Below, piece after piece: positions 24,254 to 33,412 of a stretch of DNA of 64,000 nucleotides. Under the pieces are notes generated by a model that was not told where the DNA came from, did not search any database, and saw nothing but the letters and a program-made list of their open reading frames with translations. The translations under genes were made by a program, and so were the position numbers. Numbering within the stretch: the stretch's first letter is position 1; each line of letters starts with the position of its first letter. The DNA comes from Maricaulis salignorans (lineage in GTDB: Bacteria; Pseudomonadota; Alphaproteobacteria; Caulobacterales; Aquidulcibacteraceae): the NCBI GenBank assembly GCA_945891505.1, contig CAMDDL010000004.1:62001-126000 (forward strand), in the 5' to 3' direction.

Positions 24254-25404
24254 GTAAAACCGTCTTGCTCACCATTGGCCGCTTGCCCAAAGCCTTGGAC
24301 TTTGCGCGATCCTTTAAGGCCGCCGGCTGGCGCGTTTTGGTGGCAGAGCCCTTCAAGTCGCACCTAACCGGGGCGTCGAATTGCGTCGATCAGTGCTTTC
24401 AGGTGCCGCCGCCATCGAAGGGTAAAGAAGCCTATCTGACGGCACTTCTGCGCGTAATCGAGGAGGAAGCGGTTGATCTGGTTTTGCCCTTGTCTGAGGA
24501 GACCATGCATGTGGCCCATTTAGCGGGGCGACTACCCGCGCAAACCCGCCTCTATGCCCCGCCGGTCGACCGCCTTTTGGCGCTTCACGATAAGGCGCGC
24601 TTTCCCGCGCGTGCGCGAGATTTTGGCTTAGATGTCCCGGAAACAGCCTTGATCGAAAGCCCTGAAGCACAGGGGATCGCCGACGGCCATGATTTTGTCG
24701 TCAAGCCGATCTTCTCCTGCTCTGGCCGAGCGGTCAGCTTGCACGCGGCGCGCACTTCCTTGATCAGCATTGCTGCTACCCTGTCCGAGCCTGCGGTCGC
24801 GCAAGTCCAGCTCAAGGGCAAGCAATATAGCACTTTTGCCATTGCTCAGGCTGGTGAGGTCTTGATCAATGTCATCTATCAAGGGGCGGTTATGACCGGC
24901 AGCGTGGCTGTTGCTTTTGAGCGTGTCGAACTTCCCGCGATCCAAGAATGGGTCGCAACCTTTGTGCAATTTGAACATCATACGGGCTTTATTTCGTTCG
25001 ACTTCTTCGTTGATGAGGAGGGTAAAGCTTGGGCCATTGAGTGTAATCCCCGTGTGACCAGCGGGGTCCATTTCATTGAGACCGAAGATTTGGCCCCAGC
25101 CATCTTAGATCCGGGCTCCAAGCCGATCCGGTACAAGAAGACTAGATTGATGCAGCAATTCTACCCGACACTAACAGAAGTGCAGGCTGCGATGTTTAAA
25201 GGCCCGCACTTTTGGGAGCGCTTAAAAGTGCTGCGCACGGCCCAAGATGTGACGTGGGGTGCAGGTGACCCCATGCCCTTTATCACCATGCCGATCACGG
25301 CTTTCTCGATCATCGCCATGTCGATCCGGCAACAACAAACGTTCGGCCAAGTCTCCACCCAGGACATTTCGTGGTTCGACGGCGCATATTTGAAGGCGGG
25401 CTGA
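24250..25404 (+). CDS. ATP-grasp ligase of unknown substrate, coupled to the P450
   Basis: 384 aa. The N-terminal pre-ATP-grasp Rossmann-like domain (VLLTIGRLPKALDFARSFKAAGWRVLVAEP) and central ATP-grasp fold with DFVVKPIFSCSGRAV (148-162) and the Mg/ATP carboxylate motif ECNPRVTSGVHF (264-275) resemble carbamoyl-phosphate-synthase-like carboxylate-amine ligases. Such enzymes activate a carboxylate with ATP and join it to an amine or other nucleophile. The C-terminal 110 residues, beyond the ATP-grasp core, are unique to its subgroup and contain GPHFWERLKVL. Start ATG overlaps the P450 stop by 4 bp, so the two form one translational unit. Confidence 0.85.
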   Translation: MSKTVLLTIGRLPKALDFARSFKAAGWRVLVAEPFKSHLTGASNCVDQCFQVPPPSKGKEAYLTALLRVIEEEAVDLVLPLSEETMHVAHLAGRLPAQTRLYAPPVDRLLALHDKARFPARARDFGLDVPETALIESPEAQGIADGHDFVVKPIFSCSGRAVSLHAARTSLISIAATLSEPAVAQVQLKGKQYSTFAIAQAGEVLINVIYQGAVMTGSVAVAFERVELPAIQEWVATFVQFEHHTGFISFDFFVDEEGKAWAIECNPRVTSGVHFIETEDLAPAILDPGSKPIRYKKTRLMQQFYPTLTEVQAAMFKGPHFWERLKVLRTAQDVTWGAGDPMPFITMPITAFSIIAMSIRQQQTFGQVSTQDISWFDGAYLKAG

Positions 25405-25478
25405 TGGCGTGCTTGCCTAGATATTAAGTCCATGATTAGCTGCAAGGGGCGGACTTTGAACTTTAAACAACAGATCGG

Positions 25479-26579
25479 ATGGGCATGCTGAGTTTCGCAG
25501 CCGAAAGTCTAGATAGGACCGAGCCCATGGCTGGGGCCCCTACCTATGCCACCCCGTCAGATCGCGCGGCGTGCCGGGACCTGATTAAAACAGGGTCACA
25601 CTCCTTTTATTCCGCATCCTTGCTGCTGCCCGAGGCGCTGCGTGAAGCAGCCTATGCGCTTTATGGCTTCTGTCGTTTGTCTGATGATGCTGTTGATGTG
25701 GAGAATGGCCAAGGTGACGCGATTGCGCGCCTGCGCGAGCGCCTCGATGGCGTTTATTCGGGCCGCCCCCAGACCGAAGCCGCCGACCGCTGCCTTGCCG
25801 ATGTCGTGCGTGCCTATGGTATTCCTCGCGCAGTGTTTGATGCGTTGTTGGAGGGCTTTGAATGGGATGTCGCAGAGCGCACCTATGAAACCTTAGCTGA
25901 TGTCGAAGACTATGGAGAGCGGGTGGCAGGATCGGTCGGTGCCATGATGGCTGCCTTAATGGACGTGCGTAGTGCTGCCATGGTTGAGCGCGCCTGTGAT
26001 CTCGGCGTCGCCATGCAATTGACCAATATTGCGCGCGACATCGGTGAAGATGCCCGGCAAGGCAGGCTCTATATCCCGCGTGCTTGGTTGCGAGAAGCGG
26101 GAATTGATCCTGAAACCTGGCTCGCCCAGCCTGATTTTTCGCCAGCGATTGCTGTTTTAACGGAGCGCTTGTTGGCGCGCGCAGAAGTACTCTACCGCCG
26201 CGCGGACCAAGCCATCGCGCGCCTGCCTGCAACCGTTCGCCCTGCTATTTATGCTGCCCGCTTGCTATATGCTGAAATCGGCAAAGTCATTCGCGCACAG
26301 GGCTATGATTCAGTCTCCAAGCGCGCCAGTACCACGGCCGCCCGCAAGGCGTGGCTGGTTGGTGCATCGATGCAGCGGGCGGTACGTCCGGCACCTAAGG
26401 GAGAGTTGTCGATTGCCCGTGGCGTCGGCAGGCCTTTGGTGGCGGCGATTGTTCAGTCTCCACCGGGCTTTGGGCCTGCCAACAAGCGCAAGCAAAGTGT
26501 TAAAGACGACCTCAATTGGGTTATTGATCTTTTCTCGGACCTCGAAGTGCGCGATCGCACAGGGAGCCGAAGCCGATGA
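25479..26579 (+). CDS. crtB: Phytoene synthase, CrtB
   Basis: 366 aa prenyl synthase joining two geranylgeranyl diphosphates into phytoene. Aspartate-rich motifs DDAVD (69-73) and RDIGED (186-191) with the NIARDIGEDARQGRLYIP signature. The ATG at 25479 has no obvious ribosome site; an in-frame ATG at 25527 preceded by AGGA would give 350 aa and starts nearer the conserved region, so either is possible. The stop overlaps the ATG of a small membrane protein gene. The C-terminal 80 residues are basic, as in other proteobacterial CrtB. Confidence 0.95.
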   Translation: MGMLSFAAESLDRTEPMAGAPTYATPSDRAACRDLIKTGSHSFYSASLLLPEALREAAYALYGFCRLSDDAVDVENGQGDAIARLRERLDGVYSGRPQTEAADRCLADVVRAYGIPRAVFDALLEGFEWDVAERTYETLADVEDYGERVAGSVGAMMAALMDVRSAAMVERACDLGVAMQLTNIARDIGEDARQGRLYIPRAWLREAGIDPETWLAQPDFSPAIAVLTERLLARAEVLYRRADQAIARLPATVRPAIYAARLLYAEIGKVIRAQGYDSVSKRASTTAARKAWLVGASMQRAVRPAPKGELSIARGVGRPLVAAIVQSPPGFGPANKRKQSVKDDLNWVIDLFSDLEVRDRTGSRSR

Positions 26580-26755
26580 GCCCCAATCTTATGTTCTTCC
26601 TTGAGTTTCTGTTGTTCAGCGGCGTGTTTCTCGTCTTTGCGATTTGGCAGGTGATTTCGCTATCGCCAAAAAGGATCGCAGCTGAGGAGGCAAAAAAGCA
26701 GGCTGAACGAGAAAAAGCCGCTTTAGAAGAATCTTCTGGGCATCCGGAAGGGTAG
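26576..26755 (+). CDS. 59-aa single-span membrane protein downstream of crtB
   Basis: ATG overlaps the crtB stop (ATGA). The product has one hydrophobic helix (about residues 6-29, FFLEFLLFSGVFLVFAIWQV) followed by a charged, heptad-like Ala/Glu/Lys tail (AAEEAKKQAEREKAALEE) that should form a helix on the cytoplasmic side. No family recognised. Its last 33 bases overlap the end of crtC on the other strand. Coupling to crtB suggests it could tether CrtB or partner enzymes to the membrane, where phytoene is made; this is inference. Confidence 0.6.
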   Translation: MSPNLMFFLEFLLFSGVFLVFAIWQVISLSPKRIAAEEAKKQAEREKAALEESSGHPEG

Positions 26756-27742
26756 CATGGCCCGGACGAGTGGCATTTTAAGCCGATCAAGGTTCAAGGT
26801 CTCATGCATCATCAGCACGCTTTCGCCCTCAAGGCGGCTTTCTAAGGCAGAGCGGGCATAAAATGGCGTATCCTCCAGCGTCTTAATTACGCGAGCGGGC
26901 GCTGGCCCATCAGACCAAGCTTCGCGATCAATGCCCCAGAAAGTTCTGGCCAATCCTTGCTGCTTGGTTGGTGCCGATTCCGAAACCTTCCCGTCGTGGC
27001 TTATGTTGAGGAATGTTGCGCGCCGTGGCCCAGATCGATTGGTGACGTCATAGAACAGCCGCAAGTCGTCCGCCCGGTGGGCTCGCCCCCAGTGCCAATG
27101 CGCAAAGGCCCGCTCCAGCGGTTCTTGCCCAGCATTAGTGTCAAAATAGCCGTCGCCCGACCAAGACAGGTTTGGGCTGTCAAAGCTGAGTTCGACGCGG
27201 GCTTTGGGGGCGAGGGGGCGCCACGAATGCCGACCGTTAAGGTCCAGATCAAAACTGGCTTGCGTTTCTACTTCAGGAATCAGCCGTATACGACCCTTGA
27301 GGCGCGACGGAATAGGCACGCAAACTTCAAAGATATCCACCACCAATTCGCTTCCTGTATACTGAAGAGAACTTGGGCCAACGGCAAAATGGTGCGCGCT
27401 GCGATCTAATTGATTTGCCCGCCTTTCGGTCATGGCCCAACGGCCTCCTGCTCCGTCCAATCGGTAGAGGGCCACATTGATCGCACAATGGTCGAACGGA
27501 TTTTTCCAGCCAGACCAAGCATAATAAGGGGAAAACACACTGCCGATGAAGGCAATCAAAGTTACGCCATACTTGCCATCGTCGCTTACTGCATCCAGAT
27601 ACCACCAAATATAACCACCATCGCCGCCCACGGGGGCAGTGAAATTAGGGCCTCTTAGGCTTTGATCAGGAGAGAGCTGCACCATTGAGACGTTAGTTCC
27701 ATGCAAAACCGGTAAAAAGTCAATTGACCTAGACGCTAACAT
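26723..27742 (-). CDS. crtC: Carotenoid 1,2-hydratase (hydroxyneurosporene synthase), CrtC
   Basis: 339 aa. Adds water across the C1,2 double bond of neurosporene/lycopene ends. Family segments: GGYIWWYLDAVSDDGKYGVTLIAFIGSVFSPYYAW near the N-terminus and GDGYFDTNAGQEPLERAFAHWHWGRAHRADDLRLFYDV in the centre. The ATG at 27742 gives a slightly long N-terminus; a later start at VSMVQL (about residue 18) is possible. Divergent from crtE across 41 bp, and convergent with the crtB operon, overlapping the small downstream gene. Confidence 0.95.
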   Translation of the reverse strand: MLASRSIDFLPVLHGTNVSMVQLSPDQSLRGPNFTAPVGGDGGYIWWYLDAVSDDGKYGVTLIAFIGSVFSPYYAWSGWKNPFDHCAINVALYRLDGAGGRWAMTERRANQLDRSAHHFAVGPSSLQYTGSELVVDIFEVCVPIPSRLKGRIRLIPEVETQASFDLDLNGRHSWRPLAPKARVELSFDSPNLSWSGDGYFDTNAGQEPLERAFAHWHWGRAHRADDLRLFYDVTNRSGPRRATFLNISHDGKVSESAPTKQQGLARTFWGIDREAWSDGPAPARVIKTLEDTPFYARSALESRLEGESVLMMHETLNLDRLKMPLVRAMLPFRMPRRFF

Positions 27743-27743
27743 G

Positions 27744-27761
27744 TGTCCAAATCATATGACA
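27744..27761. promoter_or_regulatory. PpsR/CrtJ operator between crtC and crtE
   Basis: TGTCCAAATCATATGACA is a perfect TGTC-N10-GACA match in the 41-bp gap between the divergent crtC and crtE start codons. Only about one perfect 8-base match is expected by chance in 64 kb, and this one falls between two genes that are PpsR targets in Rhodobacter. It is one base from the assigned crtC start. Confidence 0.7.
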
Positions 27762-27783
27762 AATTGAGGTTGGAGAGCGAAAT

Positions 27784-28653
27784 ATGTCGCATACAGCACG
27801 GATTGAGCGGGCTTTGGAAGCCGCTGTGGCCATGGGTCAGGCGGATGATGCAGCGCCTGGATTGGCAGCTGCCCTGCGTTATGCCGTTTTCCCGGGTGGC
27901 GCACGGGTGCGCCCGCAGCTTAGCTTAGCTGTCTCTGCAGCTTGTGGCGGCTCAAATCCTGATCTGGCCGATGCCGCTGCTGCCTCGATTGAGCTTCTCC
28001 ATTGTGCGTCTTTAGTCCACGACGATTTACCCTGCTTTGATGATGCTGACCTTCGGCGCGGCAAACCAACGGTGCATGCGAAGTTTGGTGTGCCCTTGGC
28101 GCTTCTGACTGGTGACGCCTTGATCGTGATGGCCTTTGAGGTGCTGGCGCGCGCTGGCGCGCAAGACCCAGCAAGACTGCCGGGCTTGATTTCCTGCATC
28201 GCACGCGGTGTTGGCGCGCCTTATGGGATTGTAGCAGGCCAAGCTTGGGAGTGTGAGACTTCTGCTCCCGTTGATGCTTATCATCAGGCCAAGACCGGTG
28301 CTTTGTTTGTCGCGGCAACCACTGCCGGCGCTTTGGCTGCCGGTGCTGACCCCACGCCTTGGCGGGCCTTGGGTGAAGGCTTAGGGGCCGCGTATCAGGT
28401 CGCCGATGATCTGCTGGACGCGCTGGGCGACTGCGAAGAATCTGGCAAGACAAGTGGCCGCGATCATGCGCTGCAACGGCCAAGTGCTGTGACCTCGCTC
28501 GGTGTACATGGCGCCGTGGCCTTGTTGGAATCGCATTTGGACCGTGCGGCGCAGTCCATTCCAGATTGTGCCGGGGCCAAAGCTCTGCGCGAGACGGTTC
28601 GGGTTCAGGCCACACGCCTTGTGCCAAAGCAACTTGCCCGCAGCGCTGCCTAG
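27784..28653 (+). CDS. crtE: Geranylgeranyl diphosphate synthase, CrtE
   Basis: 289 aa trans-prenyltransferase that makes C20 diphosphate for carotenoids and for the bacteriochlorophyll tail. First aspartate-rich motif DDLPCFDD at residues 80-87, second DDLLD in AYQVADDLLDALGDCEESGK. Ribosome site GGAG 8 bp before ATG 27784. crtF follows 6 bp downstream in the same operon. Confidence 0.95.
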   Translation: MSHTARIERALEAAVAMGQADDAAPGLAAALRYAVFPGGARVRPQLSLAVSAACGGSNPDLADAAAASIELLHCASLVHDDLPCFDDADLRRGKPTVHAKFGVPLALLTGDALIVMAFEVLARAGAQDPARLPGLISCIARGVGAPYGIVAGQAWECETSAPVDAYHQAKTGALFVAATTAGALAAGADPTPWRALGEGLGAAYQVADDLLDALGDCEESGKTSGRDHALQRPSAVTSLGVHGAVALLESHLDRAAQSIPDCAGAKALRETVRVQATRLVPKQLARSAA

Positions 28654-28659
28654 ACACCC

Positions 28660-29778
28660 ATGATACCGCGCTCCTGGCTTGATGCTTGGACAGCATGGCG
28701 CAATCGCTTGGTCTCTAGTCCAAGCTTTCAGCGCTGGGCTGCTGGCTTTTTCCTGACCCGTCCTATCGCGCACCAAAGCGCGGATCGCCTGTTTGGACTG
28801 GTCGCAGGCTTTGTTTATTCCCAAGTTCTGCTTGCCTGCGTGCAATTGCACTTACCTGAAACGCTCGCCGAAGGCCCAAAGACGACCCAAGCTTTGGCAG
28901 ACGCGATGGATCTGCCTCTCGACTCTGCTGCGCGGCTTTTGTCGGCTGCTCAATCCCTTGATTTGGTGGAATTGGCGGGCCCAGATCGTTACGCGCTTGG
29001 CATGCAGGGGGCAGCACTTCTTGGCAATGCCGGTCTCGGCGATATGATCCGCCATCATGCGCTGTTCTATGCTGACCTTGCCGACCCCGTTGCCCTGTTA
29101 AAGCACGGCGGCGGGCAGGGGCAATTGGCCTCCTTCTGGCCGTATGCCGCTTATGATCGACCTGACCAGACGAAAGCGGATGCGATCTCGCCCTATTCGG
29201 CCTTGATGGGCGCGACCCAGCCCATGATCGCGAGCGACATTTTGGCTGCCTATCCATTGAGCCAACATCAGGTCCTTATGGATGTCGGTGGGGGTGAAGG
29301 GGCTTTTGCATTGGCGGCCGCGCATCACGCGCCGCATATGCAGGTGCGTGTCTTCGACTTGCCTGCTGTGGCGGACCGGGCACACGCGGCATTTGGGGCA
29401 CGCCAATTGGGGGACCGGGCGCAGGCGATTGGCGGTAACTTTCTCGATGGCGTTCTGCCAAAGGGCGCTGACATTATCTCCCTTGTCCGCATTCTGCACG
29501 ACCACGATGATGCGACGGTGATGAAGCTCCTGCGCGCTGCCCATGCCGCCCTGCCGCCAAAAGGTGTCTTGATGATTGCGGAGCCGATGTCCGCTTTTCC
29601 AACGCGGGACCCCATGGCTGAGGCCTATTTTGGCTTCTATTTGATGGCAATGGGTCGGGGTCGTGCCCGCACGCCAGTCGAAATCAGTGCCATGGCACGC
29701 GCAGCCGGCTTTAGCCGCATCGTGAACAAACCGACAAGAACCCCAATGCTGGTCCGCGTCTTAATCGCCTATCCCTGA
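28660..29778 (+). CDS. crtF: Hydroxyneurosporene/demethylspheroidene O-methyltransferase, CrtF
   Basis: 372 aa class I methyltransferase with an N-terminal winged-helix dimerisation domain and SAM motif DVGGGEGAF at 208-216. Methylates the 1-hydroxyl made by CrtC to give methoxy carotenoids. Position right behind crtE is the standard purple-bacterial arrangement. The N-terminal 35 residues are basic and aromatic. After the stop there is a short A/T-rich stem and T-run near 29790-29830 that could weakly terminate before the bchC promoter. Confidence 0.95.
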   Translation: MIPRSWLDAWTAWRNRLVSSPSFQRWAAGFFLTRPIAHQSADRLFGLVAGFVYSQVLLACVQLHLPETLAEGPKTTQALADAMDLPLDSAARLLSAAQSLDLVELAGPDRYALGMQGAALLGNAGLGDMIRHHALFYADLADPVALLKHGGGQGQLASFWPYAAYDRPDQTKADAISPYSALMGATQPMIASDILAAYPLSQHQVLMDVGGGEGAFALAAAHHAPHMQVRVFDLPAVADRAHAAFGARQLGDRAQAIGGNFLDGVLPKGADIISLVRILHDHDDATVMKLLRAAHAALPPKGVLMIAEPMSAFPTRDPMAEAYFGFYLMAMGRGRARTPVEISAMARAAGFSRIVNKPTRTPMLVRVLIAYP

Positions 29779-29853
29779 TCGATTCACGATGAAAACCGCG
29801 TTTTTTTAGCTTTTTCGCCTAAAAATATTCCCTCAGTGATCGCTACGATTTTG

Positions 29854-29897
29854 CGTCAGTTTGAATTGACATATCTATTCGTCCAATTAGAGTGACA
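29854..29897 (+). promoter_or_regulatory. bchC promoter with two PpsR/CrtJ operators 8 bp apart
   Basis: CGTCAGTTTGAATTGACA (29854-29871) and CGTCCAATTAGAGTGACA (29880-29897) each match TGTC-N10-GACA with one mismatch, and are separated by exactly 8 bp. CrtJ/PpsR is known to bind cooperatively to two palindromes 8 bp apart at the Rhodobacter bchC promoter. TTGACA (29866-29871) and TAGAGT 16 bp later can serve as -35 and -10, so both operators would cover the promoter. Confidence 0.75.
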
Positions 29898-29945
29898 CTC
29901 TCGAAGAATGGATGTGGATACTGCATTCACAAGGGAAGATTTGGC

Positions 29946-30884
29946 ATGGAAACTTTGGCCGTTGTCTTGGAAGCACCTAAGAAGCTCTCGCTGAAAACGC
30001 TTGAGCTCAGGGATGTTGGCCGTGACGACGTCATTGTGGATGTCGACTATAGCGGGATCAGCACTGGTACGGAGCGCTTGTTGTGGAGTGGGCGGATGCC
30101 GCCATTCCCCGGCATGGGCTATCCCCTTGTGCCAGGCTATGAATCAGTTGGCCGCGTGGTGGATGCTGGTGCGGACGCAAAAGACCGTATCGGTCAAACC
30201 GTCTTTATTCCGGGCTCGACTGGCTTCATCGGCGCGCGCGGTCTGTTCGGTGGTGCTGCCCAGCGCCTGATTGCACCGAGCGCGCGCGTCATCCCCATTC
30301 AAGAGTCATTAGCCAGCCGAGGTGTTCTCATTGCGCTGGCCGCGACAGCCCGTCACGCGATTGCTGACGGGGCGCTGCCGCCCGAGCTCATCATCGGCCA
30401 CGGTGTTTTAGGTCGGCTCTTGGCACGCATCGTTGTGGCTGAAGGCTATCCAGCACCTGTGGTCTGGGAAATCAATCCCGACCGACATGGCGGTGCCGTG
30501 GGCTATGGCGTTTGTGATCCTTCCGACGATGATCGTCGCGATTACCGGGTAATTCTTGACGCCAGTGGCGCAGGTACCTTGCTCGACAGCTGGATCGGGC
30601 GTCTCGCCCGCGGCGGCGAGATTGTTTTGGCGGGCTTTTATGATCAGCCGATCAGCTTTGCCTTCCCCCCTGCTTTCATGCGCGAGGCACGTATTCGCAT
30701 CGCCGCAGAATGGACCCCGGCCGACTTGGCCGCGACGCTAGAGCTTGTTTCCGATGGTCGTCTGTCGCTCGACGGACTCATCACCCATGAAGCCGAAGCC
30801 GAAGGTGCCGCCGGCGCCTACAGGACAGCATTTTCCGATGCTGCTTGTCTCAAAATGATTTTGGACTGGAGAGGTTGCGCATGA
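29946..30884 (+). CDS. bchC: 3-hydroxyethyl bacteriochlorophyllide a dehydrogenase, BchC
   Basis: 312 aa, MDR-fold dehydrogenase oxidising the C3 hydroxyethyl group to acetyl. Starts [21 protein letters not shown], the family N-terminus; ATG 29946 has GGGAAG upstream, while the open frame extends to 29892 through the operator region. [31 protein letters not shown] is characteristic. Its stop overlaps the bchX ATG. The required hydratase BchF was not found in the window. Confidence 0.96.
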   Translation: METLAVVLEAPKKLSLKTLELRDVGRDDVIVDVDYSGISTGTERLLWSGRMPPFPGMGYPLVPGYESVGRVVDAGADAKDRIGQTVFIPGSTGFIGARGLFGGAAQRLIAPSARVIPIQESLASRGVLIALAATARHAIADGALPPELIIGHGVLGRLLARIVVAEGYPAPVVWEINPDRHGGAVGYGVCDPSDDDRRDYRVILDASGAGTLLDSWIGRLARGGEIVLAGFYDQPISFAFPPAFMREARIRIAAEWTPADLAATLELVSDGRLSLDGLITHEAEAEGAAGAYRTAFSDAACLKMILDWRGCA

Positions 30885-31870
30885 CCGTTACGCTGTTGGA
30901 TAGACGTGCTCTGGTAGAAGAGGCTTCTCAAGAGCCTGATCCCGTTCACACGGGCGAAGTTACCAAAGAAACCCAAGTTATCGCGATTTATGGCAAAGGT
31001 GGTAGCGGCAAGAGCTTTGCCCTTTCCAACCTCAGCTATATGATGGCGCAACAGGGAAAGCGCGTCCTTCTGATCGGATGTGATCCTAAATCTGACACCA
31101 CTTCGCTTTTGTTTGGCGGCAAGTCTTGCCCCACCATCATCGAAACCTCGGCCAAGAAAAAACTTGCCGGTGAAGAGGTGAAAATCGAAGATGTTTGCTT
31201 TGTTCGTGATGGCGTGTTCGCCATGGAATTGGGCGGACCCGAAGTTGGGCGCGGCTGTGGCGGCCGCGGCATTATCCACGGGTTTGAGTTGCTTGAAAAG
31301 CTCGGCTTCCATGATTGGGGCTTTGACTATGTTCTCCTAGACTTCTTGGGTGACGTGGTCTGCGGTGGCTTTGGCCTGCCGATCGCCCGCGATATGTGTC
31401 AGAAAGTAATCGTGGTCGGCTCCAACGACCTGCAATCGCTTTATGTCGCCAACAACGTCTGCTCGGCCGTGGAATATTTCCGCAAACTGGGTGGCAATGT
31501 CGGCGTGGCTGGCATGCTGATCAATAAGGATGATGGCACCGGTGAGGCGCAGGCCTTCGCAAAGGCTGTCGGCATTCCTGTCCTTTCAGCTATTCCAGCT
31601 GATGAAGATATTCGCCGGAAATCGGCTAATTATCAGATCATTGGCACGCCAGGCGACACTTGGGGTCCCTTGTTTGAAGAATTGGCCATGAATGTGGCCA
31701 CGGCACCGCCAGTCCGCCCAACACCCCTAACCCAAGACGGCCTGTTAGGCTTGTTCTCGCCTGATCAAACTGGCGGCGACTTCGTGCTGCGCCCGGCTAC
31801 CCAAGCCGATATGCGCGGTGGTGTGTTTGCTGAAAAGCCAACACTGGAGGTGGTTTATGACACGGTGTAA
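30881..31870 (+). CDS. bchX: Chlorophyllide a reductase iron protein subunit X, BchX
   Basis: 329 aa NifH-like ATPase that feeds electrons to BchYZ. P-loop YGKGGSGKS (37-45), cluster ligands C126 (GRGCGGRG) and C161 (VVCGG). ATG 30881 overlaps the bchC stop. The BchX-type C-terminal tail after the NifH core (about 265-329) is present. bchY starts 6 bp later. Confidence 0.97.
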   Translation: MTVTLLDRRALVEEASQEPDPVHTGEVTKETQVIAIYGKGGSGKSFALSNLSYMMAQQGKRVLLIGCDPKSDTTSLLFGGKSCPTIIETSAKKKLAGEEVKIEDVCFVRDGVFAMELGGPEVGRGCGGRGIIHGFELLEKLGFHDWGFDYVLLDFLGDVVCGGFGLPIARDMCQKVIVVGSNDLQSLYVANNVCSAVEYFRKLGGNVGVAGMLINKDDGTGEAQAFAKAVGIPVLSAIPADEDIRRKSANYQIIGTPGDTWGPLFEELAMNVATAPPVRPTPLTQDGLLGLFSPDQTGGDFVLRPATQADMRGGVFAEKPTLEVVYDTV

Positions 31871-31876
31871 CCAGCG

Positions 31877-33412
31877 ATGACCGACTACCACGCTTCCTTC
31901 CAACCGCCGCCGGATGATGTGCCTGCTTCCTCAGATCAAGCAGGGCAAGGATGTCATGCAGGGGCAGAAACCATGGCCGCGGCTGCTAAGGCAGCGGGTA
32001 AGTCTGAGATTCTGGACCTTTATGCCGTTGATTATCCGAAGGGTCCGCACGATCAGCCACAAAGCATGTGCCCGGCATTCGGGTCCTTGCGCGTTGGTCT
32101 TCGGATGCGGCGCACCGCGACCGTTCTGTCAGGCTCAGCTTGTTGCGTTTATGGCCTGACCTTTACCTCGCACTTTTATGGCGCGCGCCGCAGTGTCGGT
32201 TATGTGCCGTTTAACTCGGAGACTTTGGTCACAGGTAAGCTGTTTGAGGACATTCGCGACGCGGTGTTTGAGCTTGCAGACCCTGCGCTCTACGACACCA
32301 TTGTTGTGACCAATTTGTGCGTGCCGACCGCTTCGGGCGTGCCGCTTCAATTGTTGCCAAAAGAGATCAATGGTGTGCGCATCATTGGCATTGATGTGCC
32401 AGGCTTTGGCATTCCAACCCATGCTGAAGCCAAGGATGTGCTGGCAGGGGCCATGTTGCGCTATGCCCGTACCGAGGCCGAAGCTGGCCCTGTCCAAGCG
32501 CCTCAGAATCTGTCGAAGGATCGGCCAACCATCACGCTCTTGGGTGAGATGTTCCCCGCAGACCCAGTCGGCATTGGCATGATGCTTGAGCCTCTGGGCT
32601 TGGCAGCAGGCCCGGTTGTACCGACGCGTGAGTGGCGGGAGCTCTATGCCGCCCTTGATTGCGCTGCTGTTGCCGCCATTCACCCCTTCTACACCGCAAG
32701 TGTCAGAGAGTTTCAGACAGCAGGTCGCAAGATCGTCGGCTCTGCCCCGGTTGGTCGCGACGGCACGGCCGCGTGGTTAGACGCCATTGGCGAGGCTTGC
32801 GGCATAGCCCAAGCCAAGGTCGACTTTGCTAAAAACCGCTTTTTGCCCGCAATCAAGGCCGCATTATCGAATGCACCCATCAAAGGCCGCTTGACCGTGT
32901 CGGGCTATGAGGGGTCGGAACTTTTGGTCGCGCGCCTCTTGATCGAGAGCGGAGCCGAGGTTGCTTATGTCGGCACCGCATGTCCGCGCACGCCTTGGTC
33001 GGAGCCTGATCGTGAGTGGCTCGAAAGCAAAGGCGTTCTGGTCCAGTATCGCGCGTCGCTAGAGCAAGACATTGCAGCGGTTGACGCCATTCGCCCAGAT
33101 CTCGCGATTGGCACGACGCCTGTGGTGCAACATGCCAAGCAATTGTCGATCCCGGCGCTCTACTTTACCAATCTGATCTCCGCGCGGCCCCTCATGGGAC
33201 CAGCAGGTGCCGGCTCGCTGGCGACCGTGATCAACGCCGCTTTGGCCAATCGTGCTCGGTTTGAAAAGATGACTGCCTTCTTTGACGGCGTCGGTTCACA
33301 TGACACGGCCGGTGTCTGGGAAGATACCCCCGTGGAGCGCCCTGAGTTCAAAGCCAAATATGCCAAAGCCTTAGCCGCGACGCGCGCAGCAGAGGAGGCG
33401 GTGGGAACATGA
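31877..33412 (+). CDS. bchY: Chlorophyllide reductase subunit Y, BchY
   Basis: 511 aa NifD-like subunit of chlorophyllide a oxidoreductase, which reduces ring B to the bacteriochlorin. Cysteine motifs [25 protein letters not shown] and [13 protein letters not shown] are visible in the N-terminal third and should bind the 4Fe-4S cluster with BchZ. The first 40 residues are variable and Ala-rich. Overlaps bchZ by 4 bp. Confidence 0.97.
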   Translation: MTDYHASFQPPPDDVPASSDQAGQGCHAGAETMAAAAKAAGKSEILDLYAVDYPKGPHDQPQSMCPAFGSLRVGLRMRRTATVLSGSACCVYGLTFTSHFYGARRSVGYVPFNSETLVTGKLFEDIRDAVFELADPALYDTIVVTNLCVPTASGVPLQLLPKEINGVRIIGIDVPGFGIPTHAEAKDVLAGAMLRYARTEAEAGPVQAPQNLSKDRPTITLLGEMFPADPVGIGMMLEPLGLAAGPVVPTREWRELYAALDCAAVAAIHPFYTASVREFQTAGRKIVGSAPVGRDGTAAWLDAIGEACGIAQAKVDFAKNRFLPAIKAALSNAPIKGRLTVSGYEGSELLVARLLIESGAEVAYVGTACPRTPWSEPDREWLESKGVLVQYRASLEQDIAAVDAIRPDLAIGTTPVVQHAKQLSIPALYFTNLISARPLMGPAGAGSLATVINAALANRARFEKMTAFFDGVGSHDTAGVWEDTPVERPEFKAKYAKALAATRAAEEAVGT

